Notes: generated by a model not told the origin, from the letters alone. A stretch of 26,035 nucleotides of DNA from a virus (IMGVR_UViG_3300025164_000464:1-26035); one strand, 5' to 3'; counted from the stretch's first letter, positions 15,117-22,672 are shown. Made by a program: numbers and translations.

Positions 15117-16172
15117 ATGCCAATGCGCCCCAATTCGCTCTCGTTAAGAGACTTAACGCCTACAGACCCGGATGAACCGACGATAAGAATTAGCAAGCGG
15201 CGTTTCAATTTATCCGACGAAGGTAATCAAGCACAATTAAGGTCGGTTTTATCCGGTATTGTGGCTGGAGAATATCAGGATGAGGATATCCAGGGATTCA
15301 CAGAACTTTACCCGGAGACAGCGCCATTTGTCAGTCAAGCCATTCGTCAGCGAGAAATATTCCGCAGTAATTTCCAACAACCCAAAGCACCAGTTTACGA
15401 ACCGAATGAAGAAATGAGTTCTCCAGGGGCACCTGGGAAAGCGGATTTGGGCGGGGCCATGCAACAGTTGCTTGGCATGGGCGATGTTGAGGGAGCAAAG
15501 AAACTTGCTGATTTAGCGGCGACTATCGGTAGAGGTGGAGATAAACAGGAAGGCCCAGTTTTAAAAGCCGTTCCAGCAGATACAGTAACGAAAGTAACTT
15601 CCGGTCTTAATGCTCTTAATCTTATGAAGGACATCATTCCCGCCCTGACAAAAATTTCAGGCAGAGTTGGCGGGAATATCGAAAGAGTGAAAGTTTGGGC
15701 CAATGCCGGAGATCAAGACGTTACCAATGCTCAATCGGCCATAGAGCAGTTCGATTTTCTGGCGCAAGCCTTCCAGAAGGGAGCCGCGTCCGAGCCGGAC
15801 ATCAAGAGGGCGATGGATATTCGCCCGGCTTTTGGCTTGCCGGAAGCGCACAACAGGAAACGTGCGGAGAACTTCTCCAATCTTTTCTCTGCAATCATCA
15901 AATCTGAAATTTCCAATTACAAAGGAAAAGATTACGAGATTCCGGAAGAATGGGGGCAACTTGCCGACAATATCGGTATTGATATAAATAAAATTCAACC
16001 ATATTCGTCCGGCAAGAATAATCCCTACACGACAATGGCAAGAAATATTGCAAGAAAAAATCTATCCGAAAGTCTGTCGAGGCATAGGCCGGATAGACCG
16101 GGTAAGAACGAAAAACCAGAATTCAAGAATATGTCAAACGAAGATTTGCTCAAAAAGGCACTAGGACAATGA
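15117..16172 (+). CDS. Putative ejection/internal virion protein 2
   Basis: A 351-aa protein starting 4 bp after the previous stop (ATG 15117; ATG 15123 is an alternative). A hydrophilic N-terminus is followed by a Gly/Ala segment (KADLGGAMQQLLGMGDVEGA) and a helical domain containing IEQFDFLAQAFQKGAASEPD and AENFSNLFSAIIKSEISNYK. The latter looks like the conserved helical region of phage minor virion proteins with an F-Q-K-G-A-A-S-E motif. No transmembrane or catalytic signature is seen. It overlaps the next gene by 4 bp (ATGA). Ejection function is inference from operon position. Confidence 0.55.
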   Translation: MPMRPNSLSLRDLTPTDPDEPTIRISKRRFNLSDEGNQAQLRSVLSGIVAGEYQDEDIQGFTELYPETAPFVSQAIRQREIFRSNFQQPKAPVYEPNEEMSSPGAPGKADLGGAMQQLLGMGDVEGAKKLADLAATIGRGGDKQEGPVLKAVPADTVTKVTSGLNALNLMKDIIPALTKISGRVGGNIERVKVWANAGDQDVTNAQSAIEQFDFLAQAFQKGAASEPDIKRAMDIRPAFGLPEAHNRKRAENFSNLFSAIIKSEISNYKGKDYEIPEEWGQLADNIGIDINKIQPYSSGKNNPYTTMARNIARKNLSESLSRHRPDRPGKNEKPEFKNMSNEDLLKKALGQ

Positions 16173-18238
16173 GCGAAAAAAGCGATGCTTTGGTTGAGTT
16201 AGCGCGTCGGCGCTCATCGGGGGAAATGACAGAAGATCAAGCTGCTGCATTCGATGAACTCCGCAGCCGGGGAGTATTCACGGGTGAAAAGAAAGAAAAA
16301 CAAGCCGCTGTATTGGATCAAGCTGTATTGGATCGAATCAAAGGCTACGGAACATTCCAGCTTGGCCGGGATGTCCCGGAAGATATGAAACGTCGTGCCG
16401 CTCAATATGCTGGATCTGCGGTAGAAAGCGGTATTGCGCCTCCTGTAGTGCTCGCAGCGGCCGGTGGAGCCGTCGGCGGGGCACCAGGATTTCTCGCTGG
16501 ATTGGGCATCGGGACTGTTGGGGAAATCCCGGCCATGTTGACCGGAAAGAAAAATTGGAGCCCGACGGCGTTTATTACCGATAAATTGAGGCAACTGGAG
16601 GCAACTCCGGAACCGGATCCGGAAGCTCAATTCGGTCGTAAAGTAGCGGGTTATGTCGGGTCTAGTCTCGCCGCGCCTGGAATTGGCGGTATCGGAATGG
16701 GTAAATCGCTTGCTTCCGGTTTGACAGCGGGAACCGGTGCGGCAACAGCGAATGAAATATTCCCCGGTAATCCCTATGCGGAAATGACCGGGGCGATGGC
16801 TCCGTCTGCAATCGGAGCCTTGGGGAAGGCTGGAATCGACGCACTCAGGCCGTCGCATCGTTTGGCTTACAAGGCAGAATTACCACAAGTTGTCGGCGAC
16901 CCGCAAAGAAAGATCCTGATACAGGAAGGGAAAAAACTTCAAAAAGAATTCGGCGGGCAATTGTCCGCATCCGAAAGAGGATTGGGGGAAGGAGTAAGGG
17001 CAGCCGAAGGAGAAGTTGCCGGAGCGTTCCCGGAATCGTCGGCGGTCAGATCGGAAAATAATCTAACCGGGATTATAGGCTGGGTCAAGAAAATAGCAGG
17101 GGGGACTACTGCGGAAACGGCATCCCAAGCCCTCGCTGGGAAGACTGTTGCTAAAATTGCTTCCCTGAAATCATCCCGCGTTCCGGAATTCGAGGCCGCA
17201 TTGGATCGAGCGGCAATGCTCGATAAGGCGAAAAGGACGATTGATACTACTCCGGTAAAACAGGGAATAGTTTCAGAAATCAAATCCATGAGACAGGCAA
17301 AAAATCTCGGGCAAGCCGATAAAGCAACAATCACTTATCTCAGAAGACAACTTAAAAGACTTCCCTCGAAGGGAGCGTTCGATATCAGATCGGTTCAATC
17401 GTGGCTCCACGATTACACAGTCGAAGCGAAACCTTCCGGAGGAATATTGACAGATGTACAGAAGGCATCGCAAAAACGCGGAGCAAATTTGATGAAGGGT
17501 TTCATGGAAGATGCCCTGGATAAGGCAGGGGAATCCAGAATATCTCCCGGGGCCGTTGTCTTGAAAGAAGCCAGGGTGAAATACGCAAAAACAATGAACG
17601 ATCTTGCCGAAGTCGGGGCAACACCATTGGGTGCGGTGATAGAAAAAGCCACTAAAAAGCGCGGTCCTCTGACCGTCAAGGATATTCAATCCGCGTGGTC
17701 CAGATCTACACCGGAGCAACGCGAAATCATAACGGAGCTTCTCGGAAACGATAAACAAATCATAAAATCCCTGCAAGGATCGTGGGCGGACGATCTCATC
17801 GCCAAATCGACCAGTCCCATTTCCAGTGAAGTAGGAAGATCAGGCGTCGATCTCAGGTCATTGCTGAAAAACTGGAAAGAGGACAAAAATTTTATGAATC
17901 TATTCGCTGACGACAAAGAACGGCTTGGCAAATTATTGAGGGTCAGGGCATATATGGATCGCATTGTTCCGCGAGGTCCGGAAAAGGCTACCCAAGGCGT
18001 TGTCGGTAAAGACGTTGAATTAGCCAGAACCGCGACTGGGTTGAGCACAGGACACGGTGGATCGACCATCTTTTTAGGTGGTTTCCTTACCAGGAAACTT
18101 CTACCGGGAGCATATAAAAAACTGCTAACCACGGACGAAGGTATCGACGCACTGCTGAAAGCCGCAGAACCGAAAAAATATACCGGCCCGGAAGTGGCGG
18201 CGGCTGTTACGTATTTGCAGGCTCTACAAGAGCAATAA
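16169..18238 (+). CDS. Large putative ejection protein with Gly/Ala-rich membrane-like segments
   Basis: A 689-aa protein coupled by ATGA. After a charged N-terminus (with a tandem AVLDQ/AVLDR repeat near residue 50) it has long Gly/Ala hydrophobic segments: GIAPPVVLAAAGGAVGGAPG at about 88-107 and GSSLAAPGIGGIGMGKSLAS at about 163-182, features expected of proteins that insert into the host envelope during genome ejection. The remaining ~450 residues are helical and charged. No lytic transglycosylase motif is seen in it, although some phages place one there. It is the biggest of the three in a row and ends 24 bp before the tail-fibre gene. The role is inferred from size, composition and position. 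Confidence 0.6.
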   Translation: MSEKSDALVELARRRSSGEMTEDQAAAFDELRSRGVFTGEKKEKQAAVLDQAVLDRIKGYGTFQLGRDVPEDMKRRAAQYAGSAVESGIAPPVVLAAAGGAVGGAPGFLAGLGIGTVGEIPAMLTGKKNWSPTAFITDKLRQLEATPEPDPEAQFGRKVAGYVGSSLAAPGIGGIGMGKSLASGLTAGTGAATANEIFPGNPYAEMTGAMAPSAIGALGKAGIDALRPSHRLAYKAELPQVVGDPQRKILIQEGKKLQKEFGGQLSASERGLGEGVRAAEGEVAGAFPESSAVRSENNLTGIIGWVKKIAGGTTAETASQALAGKTVAKIASLKSSRVPEFEAALDRAAMLDKAKRTIDTTPVKQGIVSEIKSMRQAKNLGQADKATITYLRRQLKRLPSKGAFDIRSVQSWLHDYTVEAKPSGGILTDVQKASQKRGANLMKGFMEDALDKAGESRISPGAVVLKEARVKYAKTMNDLAEVGATPLGAVIEKATKKRGPLTVKDIQSAWSRSTPEQREIITELLGNDKQIIKSLQGSWADDLIAKSTSPISSEVGRSGVDLRSLLKNWKEDKNFMNLFADDKERLGKLLRVRAYMDRIVPRGPEKATQGVVGKDVELARTATGLSTGHGGSTIFLGGFLTRKLLPGAYKKLLTTDEGIDALLKAAEPKKYTGPEVAAAVTYLQALQEQ
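16307..16336 (+). repeat. 15-bp near-perfect tandem duplication in the ejection protein gene
   Basis: GCTGTATTGGATCAA (16307-16321) is followed by GCTGTATTGGATCGA (16322-16336). The first 13 bases are identical. It encodes AVLDQ then AVLDR and keeps the frame. Confidence 0.9.
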
Positions 18239-18262
18239 ACGGGAAAAATCAGGAGAACCGCC

Positions 18263-19489
18263 GTGGGAACAAAATACTCATCCAATAGCACATCCGGATA
18301 TAACTCAGTTCCTCCCTCTGATGACGGGTCGGTAACAGAGGCCAATAAGGTAAAATACTCCACCATTAAGGGTAAACTGTCCGATCCTGTCAAAACTCTT
18401 GCCGATGCCATCAATGCGGAATTAGTAACGCATTTCGACAACGGCCCGACGGCGGTTACAACGAATACCACGCTGGGGGCGACTCATTACAATAAAGTCA
18501 TACAGGTATCTGGTTCCGGAGTAACGCTTACTCTTACGGACGCGGCTACCTTGACGGCCGGATGGTATTGCGATGTCGTATCGACCGATACATCGAACAA
18601 CGTGGCTCTCGCCAGAGCCACCGCATCCAATACAATCAACGAAACATCGGCTGATACAACGGTTTACCCGTTACAGTCGATTAAAATCATGGTCAACGCC
18701 GCTGCAAACGGGTTTTTGGTTGAGCAAAAAATAAGGCACGTCAACGGCACGCTCTCCGGTACCACGATCTCCGGCACCATCGCCGGATCGCCGACGGCAA
18801 GCGGGGCGTGGACGTTCCAGACAGGGCAGATTTTCCAGAATTCTGCTGCCAGCACCACAAAAATAATTGTTCGTTCCGGCACCACTGGGCAAGAAGCGGC
18901 GGTGGCATTTTCCGATGGGGCCACCGAAAAATGGCAATGGGTCAAACGGAGCGATAATTTTATCGGCCTGTACGATTCCATCGTAGCAGCGTACGCCATC
19001 CTGCAAAACCCCAATTATACTATAACTCTCGCTTACGGCACGGTGGTATTCGACGGTTACGGCGTAATGACCGCCGGCACAGTCGGGCTCGCGCGGGTGC
19101 AGAGGACGGAGGTAACTAATTCCGGCTCTGGCATCACAATTGCTACCGGCACAACACTTACTACACTAGATTTAGGCTCAGTAGTGGCTGGTGATCGTAT
19201 CATAGTTTCAGCCTTAGTCTACGCGACTAAAGGTGGAACCGCAGGTATAGTAATTGCCTCAGCGGGTAAAAACTCTGGCGGGGCAACTGTATTAGCATAC
19301 GATTCATTCGGCGATCTGCGCAGTTCAAAGTTTGTCGTAGCCATAGCTACTGACTGGCAGGTCCCGGTAGGTGGAATTCTGAGAGTTACTGTTTCTGGAA
19401 CGCTGGTGCTTTCGTTAACAGCAACCTCAGTAGGATCAGACTCAACTAGTGGCTATGGAGCAATCCACGCCATCGTTCTCAAAGGTTAA
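18263..19489 (+). CDS. Tail fibre / receptor-binding protein
   Basis: A 408-aa protein with start GTG 18263, AGGAG at 18251-18255 and 7-nt spacing. The N-terminus is short and polar (SSNSTSGYNSVPPSDDGS) as in virion-anchoring fibre ends. The body is Thr/Ser/Gly/Ala/Val-rich beta repeats, e.g. TTLGATHYNKVIQVSGSG and GTLSGTTISGTIAGSPTASG. The final ~130 residues (from EVTNSGSGITIATGTTLTTL) form a separate beta-sandwich-like domain, probably the receptor-binding tip. Codon use changes within the gene: the middle (about 18730-18950) is C/G-ending, whereas the C-terminal domain uses CTA, ACT, GTA, GCA. That suggests a modular mosaic. Fibre versus spike cannot be decided; no hydrolase motif is seen. 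Confidence 0.75.
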   Translation: MGTKYSSNSTSGYNSVPPSDDGSVTEANKVKYSTIKGKLSDPVKTLADAINAELVTHFDNGPTAVTTNTTLGATHYNKVIQVSGSGVTLTLTDAATLTAGWYCDVVSTDTSNNVALARATASNTINETSADTTVYPLQSIKIMVNAAANGFLVEQKIRHVNGTLSGTTISGTIAGSPTASGAWTFQTGQIFQNSAASTTKIIVRSGTTGQEAAVAFSDGATEKWQWVKRSDNFIGLYDSIVAAYAILQNPNYTITLAYGTVVFDGYGVMTAGTVGLARVQRTEVTNSGSGITIATGTTLTTLDLGSVVAGDRIIVSALVYATKGGTAGIVIASAGKNSGGATVLAYDSFGDLRSSKFVVAIATDWQVPVGGILRVTVSGTLVLSLTATSVGSDSTSGYGAIHAIVLKG

Positions 19490-19508
19490 TAACTAAGGAG
19501 CAAATGAA

Positions 19509-19922
19509 ATGATACTCGATACTGGAAATTACTACGCCGAACTCCGCGAAGACGGCACTTACGTCAAGCACCATTGCCGCTTTGTGCAGCAGGGTGACAT
19601 CACGCTGCGCGTCGAACTCGACCCGGTGACAAATAAGCAGACCGGGGCCTCTGCGGTGATCCCGAAAGTGCTCTACACCATTGATGCCGTCACGGGCGAA
19701 TTCGGCGGCGAGCAGCGCGGCTTCGTGCTCGACCACGAGCTGGGCGTGATGACGCCGCCATCGGGCAAGCGCTATTTGCGCCTGGCGGACTCCGCGATGC
19801 CGGCGGACTTCAAGCAGGAAGGTGTCATCGCCTACACCCACGATGGCACGCAGTTTGTGCCGCTGCCGGGGGCCGAACTGGCGAAACGCATCGAGCTGGC
19901 TAAGCAGCCTGAACCCATCTAA
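19509..19922 (+). CDS. Unknown 137-aa GC-rich gene next to the tail fibre
   Basis: A 137-aa protein, ATG 19509 with AAGGAG at 19495-19500 and 8-nt spacing; an ATG at 19504 only makes ATGAAATGA. I do not recognise the family. It contains strand-rich stretches (DTGNYYAELREDGTYVKHH; VIPKVLYTIDAVTGEFGGE) and ends PGAELAKRIELAKQ. There is no membrane segment. Its base composition stands out: I counted 36/60 G+C in 19561-19620 and 41/60 in 19741-19800, against 28/60 in 19141-19200 and again 28/60 in 19201-19260 in the adjacent fibre domain. This points to recent acquisition, perhaps together with a fibre segment. A fibre chaperone or tip attachment role is a guess from position only. Confidence 0.75.
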   Translation: MILDTGNYYAELREDGTYVKHHCRFVQQGDITLRVELDPVTNKQTGASAVIPKVLYTIDAVTGEFGGEQRGFVLDHELGVMTPPSGKRYLRLADSAMPADFKQEGVIAYTHDGTQFVPLPGAELAKRIELAKQPEPI

Positions 19923-20327
19923 ATGGAACTAGACCCTCAATCGCTGGAAGCCATAATCCATTTGCTTTCCAGGCATCCAGGCAATGCTGGGAAATATAAT
20001 GAATCGAATCCCGGATTAGGAATGAGGGTGGGTCTTAAAGACAGTTCAGGTTATTTCGGGGTTGGAGGTTATAAAAACTCTATCGGGAAAAACAGTCTCT
20101 ATGCTGGATATGGTAATACGCTGGGTTCAGCCGGCCCTCTTTCGGTTGGATATAACACAGGATTGATTAGCGGGTATCTTAACAAACCTGTCCCGTTTCT
20201 CATCCCGGAATTAAAATACCAGGGCAAAGGCTGGAACGGGAGACTCAACATCATTCCCCCGGTCAAATCAGGAGATTTTAAAGTCGATCCCGCAATAGGT
20301 CTTTCAATAGGAATCCCATTCAAATGA
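19923..20327 (+). CDS. Small Gly/Asn/Tyr-rich beta-type phage protein
   Basis: A 134-aa protein starting immediately after the preceding stop (TAA-ATG). It reads KYNESNPGLGMRVGLKDSSG, then GGYKNSIGKNSLYAGYGNTL, then SVGYNTGLISGYLNKPVPFL and a final strand AIGLSIGIPFK. Alternating aromatic/glycine strands suggest a small beta-barrel or beta-sheet protein. I recall similar phage proteins of this length ('N.RNPG.G...YKNS.G..S.YAG...TGY..P..P') that are uncharacterised and often near lysis genes. A PagP-like outer-membrane barrel is conceivable, but no signal peptide is visible. The stop overlaps an ATG (20324) in an ATGA arrangement that opens a micro-ORF. Confidence 0.75.
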   Translation: MELDPQSLEAIIHLLSRHPGNAGKYNESNPGLGMRVGLKDSSGYFGVGGYKNSIGKNSLYAGYGNTLGSAGPLSVGYNTGLISGYLNKPVPFLIPELKYQGKGWNGRLNIIPPVKSGDFKVDPAIGLSIGIPFK

Positions 20328-20380
20328 GCAATGACCAAACTACCACCACACAATTCACAGCAACTCAGGAAAATGTCTAA
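20324..20380 (+). CDS. 18-codon micro-ORF linking two genes
   Basis: An ATG at 20324 overlaps the previous stop (ATGA) and runs for 18 codons (MSNDQTTTTQFTATQENV) to TAA at 20378-20380, whose last base is the A of the next ATG (TAATG). Both joints are exact coupling arrangements. This suggests a reading device that carries ribosomes to the next gene, or a tiny peptide. With only 18 codons this could be chance; no other evidence of coding. Confidence 0.35.
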   Translation: MSNDQTTTTQFTATQENV

Positions 20381-20646
20381 TGGTAGAAAAACTAATTTCT
20401 CTGGCGGCACATCTTCCATTTATGCTAATTACACAAGGGAAGCCTCATGTGAACACCACAAGGATAATCGAAATCATCATCTTCGCCGCTGTCTTCGGGG
20501 GAATAGTTTATTCTGAGCTTACTCATCTTAAAGACTCAATTCAGGAATTGAAAATCTCCATCTCGGAAATAAGGAAAGACCTCTACACCCCAAGAGGCGA
20601 ACGGGATAACTGGGGGACCAGGCCAGACAATACATTCAGAAACTGA
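20380..20646 (+). CDS. Single-TM membrane protein in lysis region (holin- or spanin-like), with multiple possible starts
   Basis: 88 aa from ATG 20380. A strong membrane segment (IIEIIIFAAVFGGIVYSE) is followed by a coiled-coil-like, charged cytoplasmic or periplasmic tail (HLKDSIQELKISISEIRKDL). There are three in-frame starts: ATG 20380 (TAATG after the micro-ORF, AGGA at 20367), ATG 20422, and GTG 20449 (AAGGGA at 20435, 8-nt spacing) giving a 65-aa version starting MNTTRIIE. The longer forms add a second hydrophobic stretch (KLISLAAHLPFMLI). Multiple starts giving effector and inhibitor forms are known for holins, so this is a candidate holin or antiholin. It is directly followed by the endolysin and then a 3-TM holin. 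A membrane-anchored accessory lysis role is the best guess. Confidence 0.65.
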   Translation: MVEKLISLAAHLPFMLITQGKPHVNTTRIIEIIIFAAVFGGIVYSELTHLKDSIQELKISISEIRKDLYTPRGERDNWGTRPDNTFRN

Positions 20647-20667
20647 GATGAACTGCGGGACGTGCCT

Positions 20668-21060
20668 ATGCCTTCCTATTCTCAAAAATCACTTTCGCTT
20701 CTAGATACCTGCCATCCAGACCTGCAAAGACTTTTCCGCGAAGTCATCAAGACCGAAGATTGCAAGATACTCTGCGGTCACAGAGGGAAAGAAGCCCAAG
20801 AGGAGGCCTTCCGCAACGGAAGGTCGAAAGCGAGATGGGGCGAGTCAAATCATAACTATGAACCATCGTGCGCTGTGGATGTCATGCCTTACCCGGTGGA
20901 TTGGGCGGATAAAAACAAGATCGTGGATTTTGCCGATTTTGTGAAAGAGACGGCCCATAAATTGGGAATAGGGATTAGATGGGGAGGAGACTTCAAAGGT
21001 TTCTTCGATGGGCCTCATTATGAGCTTACCAATTGCCAGCACTGCAAAATCCCGGAGTAA
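20668..21060 (+). CDS. Endolysin: M15-type (VanY/L-Ala-D-Glu) peptidase
   Basis: A 130-aa enzyme that would cut peptidoglycan stem peptides. The zinc-site residues are visible: H62 in SNHNYEPSCAVD, D71 in AVDVMPY, and H117 in DGPHYEL, with E119 as likely catalytic base. This is the S-x-H-x8-D and P-H-x-E pattern of the M15/VanY fold. Residue W106-G-G-D108 (GIRWGGDFKGFFDGPHYE) is the expected substrate-side loop. There is no signal peptide, so it needs a holin. GTG 20662 is also in frame, but ATG 20668 has a GGGA (20657-20660) at good spacing. An 18-aa reading from ATG 20648 in another frame is a shadow. Confident for the M15 fold; exact bond specificity unknown. Confidence 0.85.
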   Translation: MPSYSQKSLSLLDTCHPDLQRLFREVIKTEDCKILCGHRGKEAQEEAFRNGRSKARWGESNHNYEPSCAVDVMPYPVDWADKNKIVDFADFVKETAHKLGIGIRWGGDFKGFFDGPHYELTNCQHCKIPE

Positions 21061-21062
21061 TC

Positions 21063-21440
21063 ATGGAAACTATTCTCGCCTCAGTCGTAGCGCCAGCCGC
21101 AATAGACCTATTCAAGAATCTGTTCGCTACCGTATCGAGGAAATGGATCGGTTTGTCGGTAGACGATCAGATTAAATTAGAAAATGCTAATATAGAGCGT
21201 TTGAAAGCCATGGCTTTGTTGGATAATCCTAACGGAACCCCTTCACAATGGGTAGTAGACCTCCGTGGATCGTTCAGGTACATCGCAGCAGCCCTATCCA
21301 TAGCAGTAGGGACGGTTATTATGATGCGTGCCTCTACGCCAGAATTACAGGCCTTGGCGTTTGAGCTTATAGGCATGCCAACCAGCTTTATCTTGGGTGA
21401 AAGGATGTACCTTGGCCTGAAAGGCAATATGTCAAAATAA
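21063..21440 (+). CDS. Holin, GTA-type 3-TM
   Basis: A 125-aa protein, ATG 21063 with GGAG at 21054-21057; the longer frame start at 21033 is inside the endolysin. It has an N-terminal amphipathic stretch (ETILASVVAPAAIDLFKNLF), a soluble middle, then VVDLRGSFRYIAAALSIAVG (a family hallmark with D-L-R-x-x-x-R) followed by hydrophobics AVGTVIMMRAS and FELIGMPTSFILGERMY. This matches the holin family I know as GTA_holin_3TM, which is also found in gene transfer agents and many podovirus lysis cassettes. It forms the inner-membrane hole that releases the endolysin. Its last 53 bp are overlapped by a convergent gene on the other strand. Confidence 0.82.
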   Translation: METILASVVAPAAIDLFKNLFATVSRKWIGLSVDDQIKLENANIERLKAMALLDNPNGTPSQWVVDLRGSFRYIAAALSIAVGTVIMMRASTPELQALAFELIGMPTSFILGERMYLGLKGNMSK

Positions 21441-21687
21441 TAGTTGACTGTTTTTGTGGCGTCAAAACCCAGTGACGATACACACCGTCAATTTCGGTCA
21501 TTATTGCCAGGGTTCCGTCACCGGCGTCCTCGATTTCAAAATACTTCCCAGCACATTGCCATTCGACCACAAAGTTTCCATTTTCGCCGGCAACCTCACG
21601 GGCAGGGGGGATGAACGGGAAGGTCTCAAGCACTGCGCCTAACAAATCAGGGACCAGTTTTGCCCAATTATCGTCTGCGTATGCCAT
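21388..21687 (-). CDS. Unknown 99-aa protein, convergent with the holin gene
   Basis: Reading starts ATG 21687 (MAYADDNWAKLVPDLLGAVL), with a strong GGGAGG (21697-21702) upstream; the longer in-frame start at 21729 lacks one. It ends FHPR-stop inside the holin coding region, 53 bp into it on the opposite strand. The middle (VVEWQCAGKYFEIEDAGDGT) and MTEIDGVYRHWVLTP are strand-rich, and the whole resembles small phage proteins I have seen that are not characterised. No zinc motif or membrane segment. It is the last gene of the minus-strand operon. Confidence 0.7.
   Translation of the reverse strand: MAYADDNWAKLVPDLLGAVLETFPFIPPAREVAGENGNFVVEWQCAGKYFEIEDAGDGTLAIMTEIDGVYRHWVLTPQKQSTIILTYCLSGQGTSFHPR
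21429..21451 (+). terminator. Weak stem followed by T-run at the end of the plus-strand unit
   Basis: GTCAA (21429-21433) pairs with TTGAC at about 21443-21447 around an AT-rich loop, then TGTTTTT follows. The stem is only 5 bp and A/T-rich, so this is at best a weak terminator for the late unit. Low confidence. Confidence 0.2.
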
Positions 21688-21725
21688 ATAATATAACCTC
21701 CCGCTCTGACTCTTCGTTCCCATCC

Positions 21726-21968
21726 TCAATGACCGTATTTCCTGACCAACGGTCTCATAATATCCACCACTTCCCGTAATTCGACAATCTCCTGATTCTG
21801 TCTCTCTGCCAACACAAGACAGCTATCGCGGGCTTCTATGAGAGATTGTGATTTTATTACATTTATTACAAGCATGGTCAAGAATATGCCACCGACTACA
21901 ATACTAGCCATGATAATTATCGCAACAAGGAGAATATTGTTCGATCCCAGATTTTTTAACCTTTCCAT
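21726..21968 (-). CDS. Small membrane protein with TM helix and coiled-coil tail
   Basis: An 80-aa protein, ATG 21968, with GAGGAT 5 nt upstream. A single hydrophobic helix (NNILLVAIIIMASIVVGGIF, about 10-29, extending to V-I-N-V-I) is followed by a charged helix (VLAERQNQEIVELREVVDIM). The layout is like spanin subunits, holin-type or membrane-adaptor proteins. It is not in the lysis cluster but on the convergent strand close to it. It could be an Rz-like or superinfection-exclusion protein; nothing in the sequence decides this. It lies 38 bp from the next gene downstream and 78 bp from the upstream one. Confidence 0.65.
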   Translation of the reverse strand: MERLKNLGSNNILLVAIIIMASIVVGGIFLTMLVINVIKSQSLIEARDSCLVLAERQNQEIVELREVVDIMRPLVRKYGH

Positions 21969-22046
21969 TTGATCCTCGTTTTCTCAGGTTTGCCGAATGT
22001 CTTTCCTATTGAAGACAAAAACCCAGCCAGATCAGGAGACCAATCT

Positions 22047-22598
22047 TTAATCCGATACCATACCAGCTTTCTTTCTTGCTCCGATGTGAAGCGATCTACG
22101 CAGATAGTCGAATAGTTGTTCTTCGGGCTTTGCCGGGATCCTGTTTTGATAGGCTTTTCTAAGCCTGTCGAGTCCTGTATTCCCGGCATTACAGTATTTC
22201 GCAGAGTAGTGCCATGAGCAAAGATACTCTCCAAAGGCAAGAATGGCCGCTGTTCTTCCGCAATGACATTTTGCTTGATTGGTTTCATGAATCCCCGCTT
22301 TTAGTTCAGTGAACTGATACGGTAAAGGGTTCTTGTACTTCTGCTTCCGTATGAACGGGCCGATATTCGGAAGCTCGGCCATGAACTTGCCCTTGGCATC
22401 GGCCAAATCTTTCTGCCTGTTCCAATCGCACAGATACGGGATAATCGTTTTCTCGAAGAACTCGACTGAATAGCCGGTCTTGTTCGCGATCCAGTTTACC
22501 CCATCCTCCCAGTCATCTACCTGACCGCGCCAGACAATGAGGAGTCTTTCACGTAGAAAGACTTTGAGTGCTTCCTTTTCTTCGTCGGTTCTAGCCAT
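22047..22598 (-). CDS. Unknown 183-aa protein with a Cys/His finger
   Basis: Start ATG 22598 (MARTDEEKEALKVFLRERLL); an in-frame TTG at 22610 is less likely. The N-terminus is helical, and the centre has FIRKQKYKNPLPYQFTELKA. The C-terminal half contains KCHCGRTAAILAFGEYLCSW followed by H, giving C-x-C-x12-14-C-x2-H, a small zinc-binding knuckle. I do not recognise the family. Similar small-finger proteins recur in this operon. An 8-bp perfect hairpin lies about 15 nt upstream of the ATG. A role in replication, recombination or host takeover would be guesswork. Confidence 0.7.
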   Translation of the reverse strand: MARTDEEKEALKVFLRERLLIVWRGQVDDWEDGVNWIANKTGYSVEFFEKTIIPYLCDWNRQKDLADAKGKFMAELPNIGPFIRKQKYKNPLPYQFTELKAGIHETNQAKCHCGRTAAILAFGEYLCSWHYSAKYCNAGNTGLDRLRKAYQNRIPAKPEEQLFDYLRRSLHIGARKKAGMVSD

Positions 22599-22612
22599 GG
22601 CAGAATCCAAAG

Positions 22613-22636
22613 CCTGACAGGGCTCGATCTGTCAGG
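22613..22636 (-). promoter_or_regulatory. Perfect 8-bp hairpin just upstream of a gene start
   Basis: CCTGACAG (22613-22620) and CTGTCAGG (22629-22636) are exact inverted repeats with an 8-nt loop. The stem ends 14 nt before the ATG at 22598 on the minus strand and is not followed by a T-run on either strand. It may be an operator, an RNA structure affecting initiation or a processing site. Confidence 0.5.
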
Positions 22637-22672
22637 AACTTTACATCAGCATCAGCCGCTGGCCTACTCCCG

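Noticed and set aside
19504-19512. ATGAAATGA two-codon ORF before the GC-rich gene
   Set aside because: Too short to be meaningful; the normal start at 19509 has a good binding site.
20648-20704. 18-codon frame from ATG 20648
   Set aside because: Out of frame with the endolysin and without a binding site; likely chance.
21956-22288. 110-aa minus-strand frame
   Set aside because: Most of it is a shadow of the 183-aa gene; only its last ~30 residues fall in the gap and no start codon sits near them.
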